From the NCBI GenBank assembly GCA_963693085.1, contig OY856409.1, forward strand, positions 1,338,420,915 through 1,338,484,914: a stretch of 64,000 nt of DNA, read 5' to 3'. This stretch comes from Alisma plantago-aquatica. Taxonomy: Eukaryota; Streptophyta; Magnoliopsida; Alismatales; Alismataceae. The notes under the pieces are model-generated. The model did no database searches and was not told the origin of the DNA. It saw nothing but the letters and a program-made list of their open reading frames with translations. This document shows, in pieces, positions 1 through 12,535 of this stretch (position 1 is its first letter; each line of letters opens with the position of its first letter). A program made the translations under genes and the position numbers.

Positions 1-984
1 GCCCTTGCCCTTGACCATCCTCATTTTGTTGTTTCCATGAAAATTTGGGATGGTTTCTCCACTCGAGAGTGTAAGTGTTGGACATTGGACCTTGGTTGTT
101 CTAGTTTCCAAAGGAGTGCACATCATGAAATTCTTCTTCCTCAGCGTCAAATGCCATGTCAGATTGACTAGAAGAACCACCAGCTTGGCTCTTCATCATA
201 TTCATCATGCCCGCCATCATTTTCATCACGTCGGGTTGGCGGCAGCCTGGGATGGAACTATGGGAGGAGGTGGAGGAGTGTAGTTCTAGTCACGATACCC
301 CCCTTTACTTGAGGCTCAGTGGTGAGAATTCTCTACAAGATGCTCAAACAAGGGCCAAGATTCCTCAGGTGGCTTTTCCACGAAGGTGCCTCCACATGAC
401 GAATCAACATTTTTTTGGCTCAATTCCACTAGCCCCATGTAAAAACCTTGAACCAACCACCATAAAGGTACTTCATGATGTGGGCAGTCATGGAGGAGCT
501 TCTAAAATTGTTCCCAAGCTTCTTGAAATGGTTCATTCTCTTTTTGTGTGAAGGAAGTGATGCATCTTTGCATCTGGGTCAACTTGGAGATCGGGTAGAA
601 CTTCTTGAGAAACTCATTCTTCACGTCATTCCATGCCAACAACTCAGGCTTGGCCATGTTCCATTCCTGGGTCTTTTCCTTTAGAGAGAAGGGGAAGAGT
701 GTCCTTTGGATGGAATCATCTGTGGCAGTGGGTGTGCATAAGGTGGAACAAGTCTCAAGGAAGGTGTCAATGCGATGGTAGGGGTTATCATTCTCCATCC
801 CATAGTAGGTAGGGAGGAGTCCAAGAAGTATGGGTGGAATGGAGAATTGTTGACCCAACATTTGGTCAACAAGGGTGGCAGTGGGAGAATTGTAATTCCC
901 TGGGGTGAAATACTCATGGAGGGGGCGGTTAGGTAGTGGTGGTTGAGCATTTCCATGAGGAATTTCAGCTTCATGGTCACCCAT
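1..984 (-). pseudogene. Ty3/gypsy Athila/Tat-type gag relic (partial)
   Basis: Reads right to left and runs off the left edge. The start is placed at the ATG at 984-982 (MGDHEAE), because the related relic at 5372 begins at the same place. Visible motifs are PLHEYFTPGNY, a GMENDNPYHRIDTFLETCST block and a LFPFSLKEKTQEW block, matching the capsid part of Athila/Tat gag proteins, which package element RNA. An in-frame TAG at 502-504 interrupts it, but the frame stays recognisable beyond (CPHHEVPLWWLVQGFYMG), then a further TGA and an apparent frameshift near 220-240 follow. An acidic stretch (AFDAEEEEF) lies at about 125-160. It is a dead copy. The family is recognised from motifs, and the exact clade (Athila versus Tat/Ogre) is less sure. 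Confidence 0.8.
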
Positions 985-1238
985 CTTGGTTTCTTGGTGT
1001 TGGTTGTGATGGCTTTGGCGTCTCCTTCTACCTATATCGGGGTCGTATAACACCAAGACAATACAAGTAGAATGCATATGATGCATGCATAGTTGTCACC
1101 TGCACAATACATAAATAAGCAAAAAAAAAACCAAGATAGAATGACAATATGCAAAAGTAAACAAAGAATAAAGAATAGCAATGATGAGGGTAGTAGGAAA
1201 GGCTAAGCTACACTAACTAGCTAGGCCGAATGCCTCTA
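985..1238 (-). other. Leader between primer site and gag of the Athila-like element
   Basis: Untranslated leader of the minus-strand element. It lies between the decayed primer-binding site and the gag start. The part next to gag (about 985-1105) resembles the leader in front of the second gag fragment at 5373-5487, sharing a GTCTCC-TCTACCTAT-TC pattern and a GCATG-GTCACCTGC block. I see no gene in it. Confidence 0.55.
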
Positions 1239-1256
1239 TCCCCGACAACAATGCTA
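1239..1256 (-). other. Decayed primer-binding site (tRNA-Asp type)
   Basis: Read on the minus strand this is TAGCATTGTTGTCGGGGA. It matches the tRNA-Asp complementary primer site usual for Athila/Tat elements at 13 of 18 positions, and all five differences are C to T or G to A. It lies between a plausible LTR and the gag start in the right orientation. The reference motif is recalled from general knowledge of these elements. Confidence 0.5.
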
Positions 1257-2718
1257 GAAAGCTTGGTACAATATTACACACATGTGTGATCTTTCGATAT
1301 TTATAGGTTCCCCAAACTATGTTCAGTCACAACACTAAAATATGCTCCCGAAAGCGCACAGGGTCATGTTATAACATAGATGAGAGGCAAGCAAGAGGGC
1401 CGATCCTAGGGGATAGAGGAGGCACTAGATCTTAGTTGGTGTTGGATACATTCCTAAAGCAGAGACTAGGGTTGAAGGGTTTAAAAGTGGGTTTTGTTTT
1501 GATTACATTAAGCAAGCAGGAAAGTAAAGGCAATATGGAAACTAGATTATCCTAGGCAAGTTAGGTATAAGAGGCTAGATTAAGCAATCAAATAAATAAG
1601 AGAAAGATGATCTACACTACTCTAGCAATGCAATTAGCAACTAAGAACTAAGATAAACACTAGACCAAGCAAGAATCTAGGTTAACCCTAATTAGGAAGA
1701 CTAAGCAATTAGCTATAATGAACAAAGGCAATTAAGCTAAACTAGCATTAACAAGCTAAGATTGCAAATTAGGTTTTAAGCAATGGATTGGATAGGTGGG
1801 CCATTTGGGAATGTGATTTGATATTAGTTGGGGGTGTCAACATGGCATGCAAATCTCACAATTAAATCTAGATTACCAAACCAAACAACAAGACAACTTC
1901 TATTAGAATGTACCCTATACTACTAGCTGGAGAACTAGGGTTAGGTGTAATTCTAGCAGGACTTGTCAAGCCTAGGTTTCTAGGGTAAGTGATATTGGGG
2001 CAATTGAGAGACAAGGGTAGGAATTGGAATATAGATGAGGGTAATTCACCTCATGTTACTTGCCATCTAGCCTTTAGGAAGCTCTAGGAAATTTCCCCAA
2101 TCACACTTACACTAGCTACTTAGATCTCACACTCAATTTTAGAAGAAGGGAGATGTATGTAGGAACAAAGGGGGATAACTAGGGATCCACTAATTGGGCC
2201 TAGGAGCCATTTCTACGATTGCTACATGCATTCCACTTTCCCCTAGAAGCTAAGTGTCATCAAGCATCACAAAGCAAGCAATCTATATTAAAAGCACAAA
2301 CCGCATGCAATATAATAGGAAATGAGATAAAGAAAGAGGTAATCATCATAGAATGAAATTATGTTCATTACAAATTATTCCCCCCAAACATGGTATCAAA
2401 GTCACATTTTAGCTCCAAGCAGCCCACAACTAGGGACTTAGCTAGACATGCTCAAAGAAAAGATAAAAGACAGGGGAAGAAGGGGATAGGACTCCATGGA
2501 GCTTGAAATAGACTCTTCTCCTTCACCTCCTAGCTATTGTAGGGTGACATCCCTCCTCCAAGGTGGATGGTAGAAAACCTAGAAAACTAGGTTTCTATGG
2601 TGGAAATGAGGTGGAAATGGTGGGTGGAGAGCATGAATGCAAGGGGATTGCAATGAATGCTCAAGATTGGGTGGAGAGATGTAATGGCAGCTAACCTAGT
2701 GTTGTGGCCACCACCCAT

Positions 2719-2729
2719 GTATATATAGG
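2719..2729 (-). promoter_or_regulatory. LTR TATA box (CCTATATATACATGG region)
   Basis: A good TATA box on the minus strand, about 790 bp inside the proposed LTR start. It would direct transcription leftwards through R-U5, the primer site and gag. Confidence 0.5.
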
Positions 2730-2799
2730 TGGTGGTGGAAGCACTAGGGTAAGTAGGGGCATTGTTGGAAAAATAGTATATAAAATGCTATGGTTTAGG

Positions 2800-3085
2800 T
2801 GGTAGCATGGCCATGCTAGGCAGCATGGCCGTGGTGGGTAGGGGAAGGAATGATTGTGCTGGTGTGGAACGGCCATTCTAGGAAAGTGGAAAAATCATAG
2901 GTTGAGGTGGTGAAATTGAGGCCATTAGCATGGCCGTGTTGGGTAGCATGACCATGGTGGAGGCTAGGTAGAACGGTCGTGATGGGTAGCACAGTCGTGG
3001 TGGTGGAGTTGGAGGTGAGGTCATTACCTTCAGCACACTCATTTTGTCTTCAGCTAGCATGACTGTGGTGGGTAGCACGACCGCT
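2800..3085 (-). repeat. Array of CAYG-RC-CRTG dyads in the Athila-like LTR
   Basis: Spaced variants of one motif, including CATGGCCATG, CATGGCCGTG, CATGACCATG and CACGACCG, each usually next to GTGGTGGGTAG. Most are near-perfect inverted repeats. The units are not head-to-tail at a fixed period. This is an upstream (U3-side) counterpart of the dyad arrays in other LTR families of this window. Confidence 0.55.
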
Positions 3086-3512
3086 TTGGGGACTTCATTT
3101 GAGTTGTTGTAGCTTACAAATTTTGGGATTTTCTCTGTAACTTGTGCATTGGCCAGTACGACTGTTCCTTGACACCATGGTTTTGTTGCGGTCTTCAGTA
3201 GCAAAATCAACTTCTATCTTCATGATCAATGGACTTCTTTGCTTGATGTCAAACCTTGGCCATTAGGGGTAGGTTGAGGGATCTTTAGGGTCTTCATTGG
3301 ACCCCTCCATGAGTGGAGGAACCCTAGAACTCCTTCCTTCTCTCTCATCCATCCAAAGCACAGTCCAAGTACCTAAAAAGTATGCAAAGAACGTCCATAA
3401 GTTCATTTGACAATAATACACATATTGGGGAATTTAACTTGCACTCTACTATGTTTAGATGTGAATAAGTTACAAAATGGCACAAGATGAACCCTAAAAT
3501 AGGGTTGCATCA

Positions 3513-5164
3513 GCTCACTCTCTCTTTCTTTTCCCCTTTCTCAAGTTTTATGCCACATGGAATTTTTTAATTTGCTGGATTTTATAAAATTCATAACTAA
3601 TTAACTAATGATCAGAAAAATATGAGTAATTAGTCAATAAATTCAGAAAAATGTAAGCTTTCTGATGATTGGTTTTTTTGCATAATTTCAATGTTTAATA
3701 ATAAGTAATTTGAATGAATTAATCTAGATAGGTAATAACTTGTAAAATTCATAACTAAATATATACAAGTCAGAAAAATATAATAAATATGTTTTGAACT
3801 CAGAAAAGATAATATAAAACATGGCATGGTTTTGATAACCTAATTCACTAAAATTAAAAAGGCAATTTTTAGGGTTTGAATAATCAATGTGAAATTGACC
3901 AAAAATCTACATATATGTTTGATAGGTTCTTTGGAGGCCTAGAATTGGATCTAGAAGTGACTTTGGTCTGTTTAGACTCTGTAGAGAGGTATGTTTGCAT
4001 CTCCAATTCTTCTATATTGATAAATAACCTATATTTATCATTCTCTTGGTCCTATGGGCATTAGTCTTTACAATACGTTTTCTTTTAAAAAATATGCTTT
4101 AAGTGAAGTATCTTATATTGTTAGTGATCTTATGATCATATTTGACATTCTCTTAGACTATTTCTTATATGTTTCTCATGGTGGAACATTCTATGGTGTT
4201 CTATGATCTTTTTCCCACTTATATGATGGAGGTTGATTAGGATCATGTGATCCCACTTATTGTAATTGTTGAATGTTTTCATCTTTCTTATTCTCTTTTA
4301 TAATTGATTATTATTTTGTTAAGCATCATGTGGTGACTTCTAGTATAAGTTTACATGATATTTTATGTGGATGTGAATATTCCCACATATGAGTGTAGAG
4401 ATGATAATTCTTGCATATGAAAATATATTTGAGCAGATGTGTATCATGTCCTGCTCGGGTGGATGTATACAGTTCCTATCCACTCCATATTTAGAGTGGA
4501 TGTATATAGTTCCCTCTCACCTCATATTTGTGGTATATGTGTTATTTCCTACCTACATGTTTATATTGTCTAGTATTGTCATAGGTGAAATACATGCATG
4601 CTTTATTGTTATAATTTTCTCTTATTTGTTTATTTATTTGAGATTCTTTTCCTTTATTCCCGATTTAGTAGTACTTTTATCTTTTATGGGAAGCCTTTTA
4701 TATGTGTTGTCATTAATTCCATATATTGCTCAATTTTCCTATTCAGTATGCACATACCAACTTTTGTTAATGTTTCCTTTTCTTCTCCTTTTGTGGGGTA
4801 TGCTTCCATCCCCAAGTTTAGATCAAGGAGAGGATAAGCAAGGTGGAATTGGAAAACAACCTTTGTAGTTGAGCATTTGGGAGACATGAAGAGGTGGTTA
4901 GATCACCCTCTGCTGGATCCTTATTTGATTAGATAGTTTTCCATTTGCCTCACCCATGTTTGGTGGAGAGTTGTATTATGTTATCAAGCTTGTAATAGTT
5001 AGAACTTTTATATTCCGCTACTACTTTTGGTTTTATGATACATAGATGTTGAATGAATTGGTTATCATCCCATTGGTGAACATTTTAAATGGTGGTTTGT
5101 TCAAGGGATGTAGCCTTTTTATTTCTAGTAGGGAGCAGTTCCCCTCTGGGGTCCACTCCTTACA
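3513..5164 (+). repeat. Partial LTR of the A/B type (3' portion), old
   Basis: Diverged plus-strand LTR piece related to the 3' parts of LTR A and LTR B. It has the GCCACATGG...TTTTAATT block, the TTTCCATTTG...CACC-ATG-TTGGTGGAGAG block at about 4940-4975, AGTTAGAACTTTTATATTCCGCTACTAC-like sequence at about 4998-5025, and a TCCACTCCTTACA end at 5164. Its 5' half is cut off by the Athila-like element at 3512 and should lie left of the window. At 5165 the sequence switches exactly into an Athila-type gag, so this LTR inserted into that gag. The 159-codon open frame at 4389-4868 is hydrophobic, LTR-derived and has no recognisable domain. Confidence 0.6.
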
Positions 5165-5372
5165 GTGTCGATGTGGTGACATGTGTTTTCATTATCCAAC
5201 CCATAGAAGGTGAGTATGAGTCCAAGGAGGGTTGGTGGAATGGAGAATTGTTTCCCAAAATTTGGTCAACTAGGGTACCAATGGGAGATGTGTAGTTCCT
5301 CGGGGTGAAGTACTCATGGAGTGGTTTGGGTGGTGGTACTTCGGGAGGGATTTCGGCATCATGTTCTGCCAT
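5165..5372 (-). pseudogene. Second Athila/Tat-type gag fragment (N-terminal part)
   Basis: Starts MAEHDAEIPPEVPPPKPLHE and continues with PRNYTSPIGTLVDQILG, parallel to the gag relic at 1-984. It is cut at 5165, where the LTR ending TTACA abuts it, so the rest of this gag should lie beyond that LTR to the left of the window. The leader in front of it (5373-5487) also resembles the leader of the first copy. It encodes only about the first 70 residues and is non-functional. Confidence 0.7.
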
Positions 5373-5487
5373 TTAAACTTTTTGGTGTTGTATGTGCCGG
5401 TTTTGATGTCTCCCTCTACCTATCTCAGGATCAAGTGGAACCAAGTTAGTATAAGTTGAATGTCACCCAAGCATGCACAACTGTCAC

Positions 5488-8457
5488 CTGCTAGTTCTTT
5501 ACCATTTTTAGGGTAGCAATGTCATTCCCCATTAATAGTATGTCATCTACATACATTATGAGGAATACAACTATGCTACCACTAACCTTCTCATAAAGAC
5601 AAGGTTAATCTTCATTTTAACTAAAGCCAAACTCTATGATTGCCTCATCAAATTGAAGAGTCCAACTTCGAGATGCTTGCTTCAATCTATAGATTTACCT
5701 TTGCAACTTACATACTTTATTTGCATTCTTTGGATTTTTAAAACCCTCAGGTTGTGTGATGTACACATCCTCAAGAATATTCCCATTAAGGAAAGTAGTT
5801 TTAACATCCATCTGCCAAATCTCATAGTCATAATAATATGCAATGACAAGCATGATCTTGATGGACTTAACCATGGCAACTGGTGAAAAGGTTTCATCAT
5901 AGTCAACATCATGAACTTATTTGAAACCCTTTGCAACCAATCTTCCCATATAGATTTGTAAATTACCATCCATGTTGGTCTTCTTCTTGAAGACCCATTT
6001 GCACCCTATAGTTTTTACCCCTTCAGGTGGATCCACCAAGGTCCATACCTTATTACTGTACATGGAATACATCTCTAATCTCATGGTCTCAAGCCATTTC
6101 TCATACTCTGGTCCCTAAATATCTTCTACGTAAGTTGTTAGCTCATCATCTATGACCAGATTGTCACCTTCTTGAGCCACAAGATATCCAAATCTTTTAG
6201 GCTCAAGGCGTTTCCTACTAGATCTACAAGGTTCTTGTGTTACATGAAGAACTTGAGACTCCACAAAATTTTTGTGATTCTCCTTGTTCCTTATGTACCT
6301 CTACATGTTCAATGTGTTCTTATTGTCTTTAACCTCTTCGAGTTCTACTTTTCTCCCACTAATTCTTTAAAATTCCTTTTCTAGGAGAACAACATCCCTG
6401 GCAATAAATACCTTGTTGTCAAATGGATTATACAAGTAGGTATCCCTTGGTTTACTTGGGATATCTAACAAAATTACATTTTTCTGATTTGGGTCCAAGC
6501 TTTTCTAGAAATTGTTTTCTTATGTAAGCTTCACATCCCCAAATCCTCATAAAAGACATATTGGGACGCTTCCTAGTCCATATCTCATATGGTGTCTTTT
6601 GTACCAATTTAGAAGGTATGTGTTCAGTGCAAATGTGGTAATTTCTAAGGCATATCCCAAAACAAAATCATAAGATCAACTAGACTCATCATTAATTTCA
6701 CCATGTCCAACATGGTACAATTCCTTCTTTCTTATACACCATTATGTTGTGGCATGCCAGGCAAAGTCCACTGCGGTACAATACCACGGTCTCACAAAAG
6801 GTCCTTAAACTCTTGGCTCAAGTATTCTCAACCTCGATTGAATCAAACTACTTTAACACTTTTTCCAAGATGGTTCTATACTTCATTCATGAAATCCATG
6901 AATTTTTCAAGGTCTTCTAACTTGTGTTTGATCAAGTACACATAGACAAACCTAATAAGGTCATTAGTAAAGGTAATGAATTATTGGTAACCACCTTTGG
7001 CATTTTTTCTAAAAGGTCAACATACATTAGTATGTATGAGTCCTAATAAATCACTAGCTCTCTCGATATTACCAATGAAAGGTGCATTTTTCATATTACC
7101 CTACAAACAAGACTCACATGCTTCTAATGGTTCAAAACCAGAAGAGTCCAGATAACCATCTTTATGGAGTCTGGAAATATGTTTCTCATTTATGTGCCAT
7201 AGACCAAAATGGCAAAGGTATGTCTTGTTTGAGTTATCGATTTTTTTCCTTTTCTATTTACATTATATATGCTTGTCTCTAAATATAACAAGTATAGAAT
7301 ATAGGACAATGGGGCACTGCCATAAAAGATCTCAACTTTACTAATAGAACATTAACCATTCTTTATAAGAAATTTGAAATTGTTGTATTTCAAACAAGAT
7401 ATAGATATGATATTTCTCTTAGTGGAAGGTGCATAATAGTAGTTCTCTAACTCTATTACAAGCCCATTGGGTAGAGATAAGTCATAGATTCCAACCCTAC
7501 TTGCAACAACTATTGCTCCATTAGTGACGCACAATTCAACCTCACCTTTCTTTAGAGGTCTTCTTCTCTTCAGGTCCTACACATTTGAGCAAATGTGAAA
7601 CTCACACCCGGTATCCAATACCCAAGATGAATAAGTGTCAATTAATCCCAATAACATATAAACCTAAAGTTGATATCTCTATCCCTTGCTTCATCTTCAT
7701 TTATTTTTAAGTGAAAAGGACATATTTCACCCCAAAAAAAGGACATATTTCTATTGGACTTACCCTTCTCCTTATCTTGAGTGGAGAAGACTTGGACTTC
7801 AGCTTCGACTCGGAACTTTTCTTTTGGCATTGACTTTTCCCTTGGACTCCCCTTTGTTGATCACCATGAAAGGTTTGTTCCTCTTCATTCGTGCTTCAAA
7901 ATTTATCAGTATGTCAAGTAATTCATACAACAATTTATCCAAATTACTCAATTAATAGCTCTCGATAAACTGACTATATGATTCAAGAAACTATTGTAGA
8001 ATCATATATGTGGCCAACTCTTGGATCAAAGGAGATATCAGTCTCTCTAGATGTTCCACATGCCTAATCATATTGAGCACATTGGGATCTACCATATCCC
8101 CTTCTATTGTCTTACACTCAAAGAGCACCTTTGAGAAATTATACCTTCTTGCTTTGCAAGATTCTGGTTCATGTTCTTAAGATGTGTTACCATCTCATGT
8201 TTCTTATGCAACTCATAGTTCATACAACATATCATAAGGCTTTTAATGTCTAAGGCATCATTGGTATGCTTCTAATACGCATGCATCCCAGCCCTAGGTG
8301 CATTGGGAGTGGGTTCCTCTGGCACTGGTGTATCCAGGACATAGATCTTATGCTCATGAGTGAGAACCATTCTCAATGTCCTAAACCAGATATGAAAGTT
8401 GGTCCCATTTATCTTGTCCTTCCTAAGTACTGATCACAATGTGTTATCATTTGCCAT
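5488..8457 (-). pseudogene. Ty1/copia gag-pol relic (gag, protease, integrase, partial RT)
   Basis: Reads right to left in copia order. Gag starts near 8457 (MANDNTL, then a TNFHIWFRTLRMVL block). Aspartic protease has a DTG at about 7610-7620, followed by an open stretch 7534-7352 with a SLPNGLVIELENYYYAPST motif. GAG-pre-integrase and the integrase core lie at about 7250-6500 (ACESCL, ERASDLLGLIHT, KDLL-GIVPQWTLPGMPQHNGV). Reverse transcriptase lies at about 6000-5500, with WQMDVKTTFLNGN, QPEGFKNP and the catalytic YVDD at 5542-5553. Several in-frame stops and frame changes are visible. It ends abruptly near 5488 after RT motif D, so RNase H and the 3' LTR are missing. In life this polyprotein would copy and integrate the element; this copy cannot. 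Confidence 0.85.
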
Positions 8458-9803
8458 TTAATTTTATATAAGGAATATTTGCATTTGTCAAAACATTTGA
8501 TTTAATTTGAAAATATTGACGATATTAATTAGGCCTTTACATTAATTATCATTTCTATTAAATTTTTCAAATCAATAATCATCTTTATTTATTCACAAAC
8601 ATTGAATCATACACTTTTGTAGTGGGCCAATATTCATATTTTATCAAGTCATGAGTCAGCTTTGGTTGATCACCCACAACGTGACTATTTAGGTAGGAAA
8701 ATGTTGCCAATTGCATCCAATGCAACTCTTAGATAAATGGTATGCACAACTCCTTTCCATATATATTTATATGTGTCTAGGCACTTAATCTCATTAGAGT
8801 CACCTAGTTAAGCCTGGCCCAAAACTCAACATGATAGGCTATGCACCTTGCTTTGGTAGAACCTACATACATATAATCACACTTTCATGATATGGATGGA
8901 GCACCATAATTTGGTGTAACCTATGCTTGGTTGATCAAGATTTTCATGTGTGCTACCTATGGAAAGCATCTAAGACTTAATTATTAATTGAGGGATTTTA
9001 TTTATAAATACATGTACATATCCAATCACCACATATTTATAATATGTATCATATACATACTATGTCCACAAACAAAACATGCAATCAAAAACATACCAGT
9101 GATAGTTATGGCCATACAAATACAATTCTTTAAACACATAAAGAATTTCTATCCACCTAAGGTCATACATCATATGCATGCAACCTATACTGAAACAAAA
9201 AAGGTATCGTTCTAGGAAGAGACTATTCGGTTGATTGGACCGTCAGTCCTCCAGTTGGTTGATTTTTTCTCCATCAGTTGGTCAGCTGGCTCTCAGCTTA
9301 ATCGCATGATTGGACTCCTCCAATCAATCGGTTGGGCATCCAGTCAATTGACTCGCCTAGTCAGAACACCTTCTTCTTGCCAAAAATGAAACTAATGCTA
9401 TTCCTATCTATATATTATATTGTGAAAAAATACCTCCAGTTACATTTCAGGTGAGTATAGGGTGGAAAACATTCATTTACATATGTAGAAAAAGAGAAAG
9501 GCTTGGCATGCAAACCAACATTTTAGAATGTAGGAAACAAGTCATTCAACCATGCACAAGTATCAAAGGGTTTTGTCCATAACGACGCATACATCCTCCA
9601 TCAAAACAATTTTATGACAACATGCATGGATTGCATACATATCATACATACATATTGGATCTATAGGACATTCCCTCATGTATGTGGTATTTAATCAGAT
9701 ATGCACATTAATCATTTGTATATTCATATTGTATGCAACAAAATAAATGATAAAATCAAATCCGATCATATTGTTTGAGTCCAAAAATATAGTAAGTTGA
9801 TGT
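8458..9803 (-). other. Copia leader region between primer site and gag
   Basis: About 1.35 kb without recognisable coding sequence, unusually long for a copia leader. At 9215-9360 it holds several copies of a CAGTTGGTTGA / AGTCAATTGACT motif that also occurs in the LTR at 10370-10560. An LTR-derived or nested piece may therefore be included. The open frame at 8988-9215 (75 codons) is AT-rich with no known domain. Confidence 0.5.
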
Positions 9804-9816
9804 GGCTCTGGTACCA
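9804..9816 (-). other. Copia primer-binding site (initiator tRNA-Met)
   Basis: On the minus strand TGGTACCAGAGCC, one base away from the usual plant initiator tRNA-Met site TGGTATCAGAGCC. It lies directly next to the LTR end near 9817 and confirms the minus-strand orientation of the copia element. Confidence 0.75.
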
Positions 9817-11580
9817 CTTTAGGAAAATATGGCAACAGAGATGGAAGCAGAAATAAAGATTTTCTTGCCATATCCTCCATAACCAATGGATTGCATCAAT
9901 AACTATGAAATAAGAATGGTGGTTCAAGGCATATACCTGGTCCTAGAGTAGGTCCAATGACTGTCCTTACAGAGGTGTTCTTCCTTCGCAAGTCACACAT
10001 AAACACTCCTCCTAGTGTAATGACCATAGACATCGGTTGACACTGTACTCCTAGTGTGGGAACAAAAGCCTCCACATTTCTACGTAGTCAATGAAGACCA
10101 CTGAGAACTCAACTTTGCACTTCCAGATCTGACTAGAAGGAGTTATACTTCCTTTTTCAACATACTAGTGTTGACTTCCTTTCCCCTTGATGTATCTTCC
10201 TTTCTTGGGTAAGACTGATTAGGCTCTCACGTTACCACAATGTTAAGAAAATCCGTGTCTAGAGCCTTATCCACCCCTCCTTATATAGGAGTAGATGGAC
10301 TAGAATTTCAAAAACCTATGAGATACAAAAAAGTAGATATTTTGACAACTGCTATGTGCATCTAGTTGGTCGAATGGACTACCTAGTTAGTTGACTGGTC
10401 TGTCGTAACCAGTGCAATTACATTGTCTTTCAATGTGATGATTAAAGCATATAAATAATCATTTGACTACTTAAAATGGGTCATTTCGCATCCGATCAAA
10501 TTACTGGCACACCAGTCTGTCGACTGGATATCCCAATCAATTGACTCGTAGACAGTGTTGCTTAATTTGATTACCTAAACACTTTTAGTAACCAAGATAA
10601 ACCTTATCCATGAGAAAATTCCTATTCCAAGTGCATCCTATGTGTGTGACACTATCAATCCCAAATTAGGTTGGTAGTGAATATCCATAACCAAATTATG
10701 GCATGATAAATAGTGAGTGATATCTAGAAACACTTCAGTGTGACCCAAGTAATTGGAATGTTGGAGAATAATTTCAACCTACAATCCATGATCAATGTTA
10801 CCGTGATTGGATAGTTCCTTTGTGTTAGATATCCAGTTTGAATCATAGGCATGGAATCATCATTCTCTTAATGAGCTCACATATCACATATTGACTCACA
10901 TGAGCATGGCCATGCATTGCTGAGTCTCTCTTATCAAGTGTCCAGAATATCAAATTCGATGGGAGGGACAATTTCCATCTACATCACTCACAAACAATCT
11001 CCATGTATTACAACATACCCGAGCACCACCTTTATGACAACCCTTATTCAAGGTCACATTGGATGATTTCAAAGTTCATAGAAAGACATGTGATGAGTGT
11101 AGTGACTTTGGGTCTAAGTAGCACAATCATCACTATCACTTTGAGAGGTGATTCTGACTACCATTCAATGGTTCCATGTAACACTCTCAAAGTGGGTCTA
11201 TTTGATACATTGTTCTTTAACAAGTACAAGTGTGTTTGACTTGATATCTAATATCATGACTAATGAGACTTTATCATCAGTCAACACACAATCTAATCTT
11301 ATTTATTATTGTCATATATTTTTCTTCCACTATAATATTAGAATAGGAACATAACAAGAATGTGTGTACTCTTATCATGCATATGATGTCATTGTTTAGG
11401 TCATCAACTTGAAGGCATATGTCATCGAGTATCATCATTATTTAGGTATCTATCATGTTATATCATTAACTCATAACTAAACAAAAGATAATAGACATAA
11501 TTGTCTTTATTATTATCAAATTAAGTACATAATGCCACATTACAATCATCACATGACTGGATCTCAAGGCATATATACCA
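9817..11580 (-). repeat. Ty1/copia 5' LTR (about 1.76 kb)
   Basis: On the minus strand it begins TGGTATATATGCCTTGAGATCC at 11580 and ends beside the primer site. A TATA box lies at 10281-10290. The left edge is decayed: TT is found where TG is expected at about 9818. At 11581 the sequence changes into LTR A at a point matching about 16850 in the second LTR of element A. Copia thus inserted into the 5' LTR of A about 0.4 kb from its start. Small open frames at 11003-11354 lie inside the LTR and are not genes. Confidence 0.7.
10281..10290 (-). promoter_or_regulatory. Copia LTR TATA box
   Basis: TCCTATATAA on the minus strand, followed by a purine-rich GGAGGGG stretch, inside the copia LTR about 1.3 kb from its start. 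Transcription would run leftwards into the leader and gag. Confidence 0.55.
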
Positions 11581-12535
11581 AAACTAATAACCTAAAAAAT
11601 GGTTGATATGTAAGGGAACTCATCTAACAATCCAATACATCTCACCCTATTCATTAATACCACATAATGACTTAAATATGATGATTAAAGAATTCATTGT
11701 ATATGAATATGAATAAAAGATTAATATGGTCTATAATGTGCTTAACATATGTAAAGTAGCAATATTTGAGTTTTTTTATTTCTTAATATAAGAAGGGTCG
11801 GTTTATCTAGTAATATAGAAGTTAATAATGATATAAGTGTCTTAAATAATTAATTAGGAAACATATCCTATTTTGTATAACATAATTTAATATTATTACA
11901 ATGGTGAGAATATAATGTATTAAGATATAGAATTTTCTCAAAACTTGTTGGTGAAGAGATAGAGTTATAATTGAAGTTTGAGAGTGAATTGAATAATTAA
12001 TAAGAAAATAAAATAAAAGATCTTGTTCTCCTCAACTTATGATTTTCTTACATCAAAAGTTGCCAAAATTTGAGTTTATCCTCTAAATCGGATTCCTCAC
12101 TCCTCAAATAGGCAAGCTATCAAATTTTGTCTTAATTAGGTGTCTAATACACCTCCAGTTAGACAATAAAATAATGTCATACATTTTACTTAAGTTTTCT
12201 AGACACTTAATGATTTTCCCTTAGTTTTCCTTATTTTGATGCACGTGTGAATGGTGGACATTTAGATAAATATCTAACGGCCTACATCACATCTCCTACC
12301 TCAGGTAGGAGACGGTTGTTGCTATGAACATTGCAGCCAACTCAATGAGTTTTCCTTCAATGATTTCGCCCTCTCCCAATCACAAAACTTGGTGATTTTT
12401 CTTCCAATAGTTCCTTGTGTGATTTCACTTCGACCCATACCTATATTGAATCATAGATTCCCAACATTAGGAAACATCGAATTCAGGGTTTTGGGTCTCC
12501 TTCCCATGACTTGCAAGTCATGAAACACTCACACC

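Larger units (their letters stand above)
1258..3512 (-). repeat. 5' LTR of the Athila-like element (about 2.25 kb)
   Basis: On the minus strand the LTR seems to begin TGATGCAACCC at 3512 and end just before the primer site near 1258. A TATA box lies at 2719-2729. The U3 side (2800-3085) contains repeated variants of a CATG/CACG-RC-CRTG dyad. No second LTR of this element is in the window, so both ends are inferred from the TG start, the TATA box and the primer site. Short open frames inside (2691-2876 and 2878-3210) have low-complexity composition and no recognisable domain. Confidence 0.55.

Noticed and set aside
2392..2407. TGGTATCAAAGTCACA on the plus strand, resembling a tRNA-Met primer site
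   Set aside because: It lies inside the minus-strand Athila-like LTR with no LTR end before it, and it is in the wrong orientation for that element.
4389..4868. 159-codon hydrophobic open frame
   Set aside because: It lies in a decayed LTR homologous to LTR A and B, and the corresponding parts of those LTRs are not open.
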